Assembly (NCBI RefSeq): GCF_016545825.1
Contig: NC_052617.1
Span: forward strand, 5,476,600-5,540,599
Source of the DNA: Eucalyptus grandis
Lineage: Eukaryota > Streptophyta > Magnoliopsida > Myrtales > Myrtaceae
Reading direction: 5' to 3'
Length of the DNA: 64,000 nucleotides
Of this stretch, positions 58,372 to 64,000 are shown in pieces. The position numbers and the translations under genes are program-made. Under the pieces are notes generated by a model. It did no database searches. It saw only the letters and a program-made list of their open reading frames with translations, and was not told the DNA's origin. The first letter of the stretch is position 1. Each line of letters begins with the position of its first letter.

Positions 58372-61300
58372 ATGGACGGCGTTTTCGGCAAGCTCCGGAA
58401 CCTGGACGCGTACCCCAAGATCAACGAGGATTTCTACAGCCGCACGCTCTCCGGCGGCGTCATCACCCTCGTCTCCTCCGTCGTCATGGCCCTCCTCTTC
58501 ATCTCCGAGCTCCGTACGTATATCCTCCGGTCTCCCCGCGCGCGAGGATTCGCGACTCCGCGTGTGTTCCTTGTTAGGGCTTTGCGATCCTGCTAATCGC
58601 GCGGGTTTCGAGGTTGATTTTGTCCGTCTTCGTGCTGCCGGATGGTTTCCGTCGCCGGAGATTGGAATTGTCGGTTTAGCGCTAGAGTCGGCCCGCCTGC
58701 TATTGAACGTTTGTGAACGAGCCGGAGATCTTCGGCTCCGGATTCTGCTTGATTAGCTGAAACGTTCTTCTCTCAGTGTTAGGTCCTCGATCCGCGGCTC
58801 AGTGACTAGCGATTGATAATCGGATTACAAGTTGAATACCAATGACGCTGTTTCTTTTTTTGCGTGCTAATGGGAATTTCGGTGCTATTGTGATCATCAG
58901 GAGTTATCGAGCTTCGTTTTATTGATACGCATATATGTCTATGCTTGGGGGTGTAGGTGCTTTTTGCGTCACTCGTCAGCCTTCTCATTTCGAATCTCTT
59001 TATCTTGCTTGCAGGATTGTATTTGCATGCGGTAACTGAAACGAAGTTAGTGGTGGATACATCGAGAGGAGAACATCTACGTATCAATGTAATGCATTTT
59101 GCTTCTTACAGAGAAGTCTAAATCGGTACTATGATTTTATGGCATTGTTTGGTGTCGATCTTTGGATGGAATATGCAGTTGATCTAGATTTTTGGGCCTC
59201 CTATAACAGTATTTGATGAGATTAGGATTATCTTGGCACTGATATTGTTGTTAGTCGCTCATTGTTAGTTCAAATTTAGGAGAATCGATGATTTTAGGAA
59301 GGTACGTCAGTTAAGTTTGAGGACCGTGATTACTGTGCTCTGAAGATTTATCATTGACGGTGACTTAGTTGCTATCTGGTTGTACTCACTGAGTGGTTGC
59401 TTGATAACCAACTGAACAACTCTATCTTTTGTGATGATTGGTGCTGCAGTTTGATGTCACATTCCCTGCATTGGCTTGCTCTATGCTCAGCCTTGATGCC
59501 ATGGATGTCAGTGGAGAACAACACCTTGATGTAGTATGTATTAGAGTCTACTTGCAGACTTCTTTCATGAATTATATTCAGCAATTACATTATGGCTTGC
59601 TATGGTCTTTCTAACGGGCAAGCCTGAATTTCCAATCTCAGTATTTCTTTATTACTCTGATGAGCTTGAGTGTGTCCGATGCCTTTGTATCCTGCAGAGA
59701 CACGATATAATCAAGAGAAGATTAGATTCTAATGGCCAGGTGATAGAAGAAAGGCAAGACGGAATTGGTGCTCCAAAGGTTAGTAACGTCATATTCCTAG
59801 AAATTATAGATGTGAGCCCACAGTTCTCTTGTACATGATTGAGTTTAGTCTAAAAAAAAGTTAATGCATTTTAATTGCAACTGCATATGACATCTCTGTT
59901 GAGTGTTCTGTTGGAATAATTTTATTGTTGGATTTGCATACACATATTGCTTCAGTCTGGCGTAGATGAGATATTCTGGTCAGTCTGCTTCTTTTTGACG
60001 TCTCTAGGGCTAGATATTACTCCTGTTTACTTGATTGTCACAGAAAATTTAGGATTGTCATGATAACTTTTGTTCATCGTAGCAAAGGTCAATTAATCGT
60101 TACAAACAGATCACATTTGTCATAGGCTCTGATGCTTTCTTTTTCATTCTATTATCAAGCTTCAGTGTCTTCTCAATGCATACATTAGCTCTATAATAAT
60201 AATAAAGTCTCGCTGCATTTAGTTTGTGCCACTAAAATACTCCCAGTGTGCAATCTCTGAAAATTTTGCAGTTATCTGCAAATTAAGAAATAGTCTCAAA
60301 TACTCTTTACTATGTCACCTCAAATTCAATCGTGCAGTAATCTGCAAATTAAGATCCTATAGCATTCTTTTTGGATGGCATGATGACTTGACATCCTACT
60401 CTCCGTCCTCTTTCCCAGCAGTCTGTTCATTTTTCTCTGCATGGTTCTGTAGTCTATTTCATTTTGGCAATATGCTTATACAAGGTATTTGTATATCCTG
60501 GTGACTTTCATATGGCTCTCACTCACTTTTTTTTAGCAGATTGAAAAGCCCTTACAGAGACATGGTGGGAGGCTTGAGCACAATGAGACATATTGCGGAT
60601 CATGTTATGGAGCAGAAACGGTATGTTTTCTCTTGAGCTAGTGGTATATGGTTCAAACTTACGTGTCTGCTGTAGTTAGCATTTTGCTGTATGCAACAAG
60701 ATTTCCTTGTTGAATTTGTTGTTGTGCTATGATATATGAATGCTTTTTCTTTTTGTTTTGTTGCACTCTGTAGTCAGATGAGGAATGCTGTAATAACTGT
60801 GAAGAGGTCCGCGAAGCATATCGAAAGAAAGGTTGGGCACTTTCAAATCCAGATGCGATCGACCAAGTAAGTCCACGTGATGACTGGTTGAGACTATATA
60901 TGTCTCCCATTTACTGAAATGACTCTTTGACATGGTCTTGTGAATGGTGCCCCTTTGTGATGGGCAAAGTGATACTATGATCAGAAGATGCTTCCAACTT
61001 CTCCTTGGCAGTTATATCTCTTAGGTATTCTGCCATATCCAAAATTAATTTTCTTTCTTTTCTGCTCTGAGGAATGAGGATTGAGACTCCTGTTTTTGGT
61101 TTTAAATCTGTTGAATCTTGTGTCCTCCGCCACAGCCAATGCATTATCCCTCCTTTTTCTGCTTTGAGATTGAGATCCGTCCCTACTTTTTCTGTGTTTC
61201 TTAAAGTTCATAAAATATTTCACAAACTCCATTGATGCAAAAAAAGCAGGCTGTGCTGCTGGGGAAGGTCTATGGCTCAAATCTGGAACACACATGTTCT

Positions 61301-62480
61301 GTCCCTTTTGACATTGAGAAGGATTTGGATTCTGCTCCTCATCAAATTTCTTACATCAAATCGGATTGAAGAAACATGTACCTAGAATTAATGTTTGTGA
61401 CCATGCCTATGAGCAAGTTTTAAGAAAATGGCACATGGATATTTCTTTGATTAGACCAGTAAACCTTAAGCCATTTATGGCTTAACCATTGTTGAGGAGT
61501 GAATTCCCAAAGTACTAAGGGTTTGTAATGACCAGCATCAAAAAAGTGGGGCTTCAGTGATGACGCTTTCAATTAAGTGTATTCTTCTCCAAGTTTCTGT
61601 TTATAGAATTTTCAAGAAATTTGTAGGAGGGAAAATGCTGTATGCTAGTCCATATTCCTACATAATGGAGCCTCTAAGAATTACTCATCCATCAACTTAT
61701 ATCTAAAAACAAGTGGACAGGGTGTTGATGGTCTGGGAGACTGTTAGTTGCAATCAGTCAGCTTTTGCTTTCATTTTGGTTTTGCTAGGATCGTCCAACT
61801 TCAGGAATTTCCTCTCAAATCTTACTTAACAGTTGATTTTTTTCTAAAGTATGAGTGATTGTCTCTTTGCTGGTTCACGGTTGTCAGTAGTAATTGCATG
61901 TTTCTGTGGTGTTTCTGTGGCATGCAGTGCAAAAGAGAAGGTTTTCTACAAAAGATTAAAGAAGAAGAAGGTGAAGGATGTAACATCTATGGGTTTCTGG
62001 AAGTGAATAAAGTTGCAGGGAATTTTCATTTTGCTCCTGGGAAAAGCTTTCAACAATCCAATGTTCATGTCCATGATATACTGGCATTTCAGAAGGATAG
62101 TTTTAATGTAAGTTGTGTGATGCCTTTTATTTCCAAGTTTTTCCTACATGTAGTTACCTTAGCAGTGGACATGCTCAATTAGAAAATTTATAGTGAACAC
62201 ATTGCTTTTATATTTGGAAACATCTAATAGACTATTTAACACAATACAGATTAGTCACAAGATCAACAGGCTAACTTTTGGAGATTATTTTCCTGGTGTC
62301 GTAAACCCACTTGATAAGTAAGCACATCATTTTTATCCATGCTGCCAACTTTCGTAAAGGTCATATCTTCTTAATTCGTGATGCATGACCTATCCTATGT
62401 TGTTCTGTCTCATGTTTATTCATTTCAGTGTGCAATGGACGCAAGAAACGCCGAGTGGAATGTACCAGTATTTTATAAAG
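58372..62480 (+). CDS. ERGIC3: ERGIC3-like ER-Golgi vesicle protein (5' nine exons, partial)
   Basis: Cargo receptor of COPII/COPI vesicles cycling between ER and Golgi; Erv46/ERGIC3 family. Exons: 58372-58513, 59015-59088, 59450-59533, 59698-59778, 60540-60620, 60774-60866, 61928-62107, 62250-62317, 62429-62480. All are GT-AG and open, 285 codons so far. N-terminus MDGVFGKLRNLDAYPKIN, a membrane helix at about residues 27-44, then the luminal domain (ETKLVVDTSRGE; QDGIGAPKIEKPL). A cysteine-rich part follows (YCGSCYGAE; ECCNNCEEV, residues ~144-166), then CNIYGFLEVNKVAGNFHFAPG and FGDYFPGVVNPLD. The remaining ~100 codons, with the second membrane helix, lie beyond the window. ATG chosen by family match. 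Confidence 0.93.
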
Positions 62481-64000
62481 GTCAGTACTGCACCTCTGAT
62501 GTCTTGACAATTTTTGTAACTCTGAATGTCTTTGTCCATAATATGTAGTACCCTAGCCTTTGACGTGTGATATTACTGTAGAAGAGAACTTTATAGTTGG
62601 AGATGATCTGGAGTTGCCTTTCATAACTTGAGGGCTGATATGTGCCATTTGCTTTAGCTTTTTGTGATGTCCTCATTCAATATGTCTAGGATAATAGTGC
62701 AGTGAAAAAGAAATAAATTGAGCATCAACCTTTCTTCTGAAAATGCCATAAACTAGCAATCGTTTAGTATGTCAGACTTTTCGATAACCCTGCCACTGCC
62801 TATCAATCTTACATGTTCACTTTGTCTTCATGAGATAGAAGGTACCTCTTGCTTGATCCATTTTAGTTTAGTTTCATGGTATGAAGAATTGCTCTTCATA
62901 TTTCTTATCTCAAAGTGAGGCCAAGGACTGCTTTATCACTTGTTACCTGTTTGATGATGACAAGTCCCTCTTGGATTTTTCTGAGTATATCACGCATTAA
63001 TATGAATGGAATAGGCATCTGAAGAACTTGCGAGTTTCTGCTTGTAATGTAGCTTCATACTCTTTCAGGTCTCTACTGTGGCATAGAGCATTTTGGTGCA
63101 AGTTCTGACATCATCTAAGTTTTCTGCTTCAGTAGTGTCTCTACTGCTTTTCAAGAGTTGTTGTTGCCTTGTGGACCATCTTTTTCGCTATAATTTCAGC
63201 TGTTTCAGTGAATCATGTTAGAATATTTAAATAATAGACCAAGTCTTCATCTAACAGCTTAAACTTTTAAAATAATTGGCAGCGATTCCTCAAAATCTCT
63301 CATGATATCAGAGTTGTAAGTCCTGAATTTGAATCTTTCCGGGCCCCATTTGCCTCTTTCCATGCTTAGTACTAGGCAAAAAATCAGACTAAGCGTGAGA
63401 GTGTATTAAAATATTTAAATAATAAACCATGTCTTCATCTAATGACATAAGCTTTTAGAACGGTTGGCAGTGGTCTCACAAAATCTCACAAATCTATTTT
63501 CCCTTTTCCCATTGAAGTGGTGTTAGTGTAGCATAAATCTTAATTTGTCAATATATTACCTTTTCTATTGCATTCCCTTTTGCCAGTTCAAATCAAAGGA
63601 TGATCTGGGCAATGAAGCAAAAAATTGGCAAAGTGTTGACCAGAAGATTATCCTCTTGGTCTAACCATTTAGCCATGAAATTGCCCATTAACTGTCATTA
63701 TCCACCTACTCGCTGGTAATCTGTGTGCACGGCTGTCTTTTTTCTTCCTTCTTTTGGTGAGTAAGCTGGAAAGCGCATATTTCAAATGTAGCTTCAAAAT
63801 GGAGTAGCTTTTTGAGTCTCCCCCCTTTACAAAATTCTAGGTCGTAGTTGTGAGTCAACTTTATTCTGCTTGAACATGTTCAATGATATCTACGGTGAAT
63901 GTTTTCAATGGGTAGTTAATAATCTTAAAAGTAACCTTTTTCCAGTTCACTTCTTCACTGTCAGATATGCTTTTCCTTTAAAGGCATTGCTTTACAGCTG
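62481..64000 (+). other. ERGIC3 intron 9 (continues past window)
   Basis: Begins GTCAGTACT. No exon encoding the expected next segment was found to the window end, so this intron exceeds 1.5 kb. It contains the direct repeats at 63216 and 63403. Confidence 0.7.
63216..63489 (+). repeat. two diverged ~85-bp direct repeats
   Basis: 63216-63300 and 63403-63489 share ATATTTAAATAATA, GTCTTCATCTAA and TTGGCAG blocks, both followed by CAAAATCTC. The unit resembles a sequence scattered in plant genomes near TGGTATCAGAGC sites, possibly an LTR remnant; not confirmed. Confidence 0.6.

Overview
This is nuclear DNA of a flowering plant, most likely a woody eudicot. It has AT-rich intergenic DNA, GT-AG introns, plant-type Copia, Gypsy, LINE, hAT and MITE elements, a plant DETOXIFICATION (MATE) gene cluster and an ERGIC3-type gene. 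There is no bacterial, organellar, CRISPR or operon structure. The species cannot be fixed from the sequence alone.

The backbone is a tandem array of four MATE transporter copies, all on the + strand and sharing an eight-exon structure. Copy A (4218-16061, its 5' part left of the window) is broken by a Copia element in exon 2 and has an 8-bp deletion in exon 4. Copy B (18659-21930) has frameshifts in exons 2 and 8. Copy C (42461-45387) is intact and predicts 493 residues with every splice site in place. Copy D (53070-56067) is a decayed pseudogene with several TGA/TAG codons and lost splice sites. The promoter-side and downstream flanks were duplicated with the genes, so each copy serves as an empty-site control for insertions in the others.

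Mobile DNA fills most of the rest. A Copia element lacking reverse transcriptase (element 1, 1-4217, minus) sits in exon 2 of copy A. Two related 9.4-9.6 kb Copia elements of Sirevirus type (element 2, 4525-13943; element 3, 23391-32980) each carry a third ORF between RNase H and the 3' LTR. Copy A also holds a 738-bp solo LTR in intron 5. A 403-bp Mutator-type MITE lies upstream of copy B, and a poly-A retroposon lies in its intron 1. Between B and C is a nested block: a hAT-like element containing Copia element 3, abutted by a nearly full-length L1/RTE-type LINE with an RNase H domain (33467-~39440, minus). A tRNA-type SINE lies upstream of C. Upstream of D is a long Gypsy-like solo LTR (47611-52320), interrupted by a 994-bp hAT-type element with perfect TSDs and bordered by a triplication that spans the LTR/host junction.

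The right end (58372 onward) carries the 5' nine exons of an ERGIC3-like ER-Golgi cargo receptor gene that continues beyond the window.

No wholly new system is evident. The most noteworthy items are the conserved third ORF of the two Copia elements, the LTR/host junction triplication, and the well-dated nesting of insertions in the MATE array. Functional statements rest on motifs recognised by eye; no database search was run.
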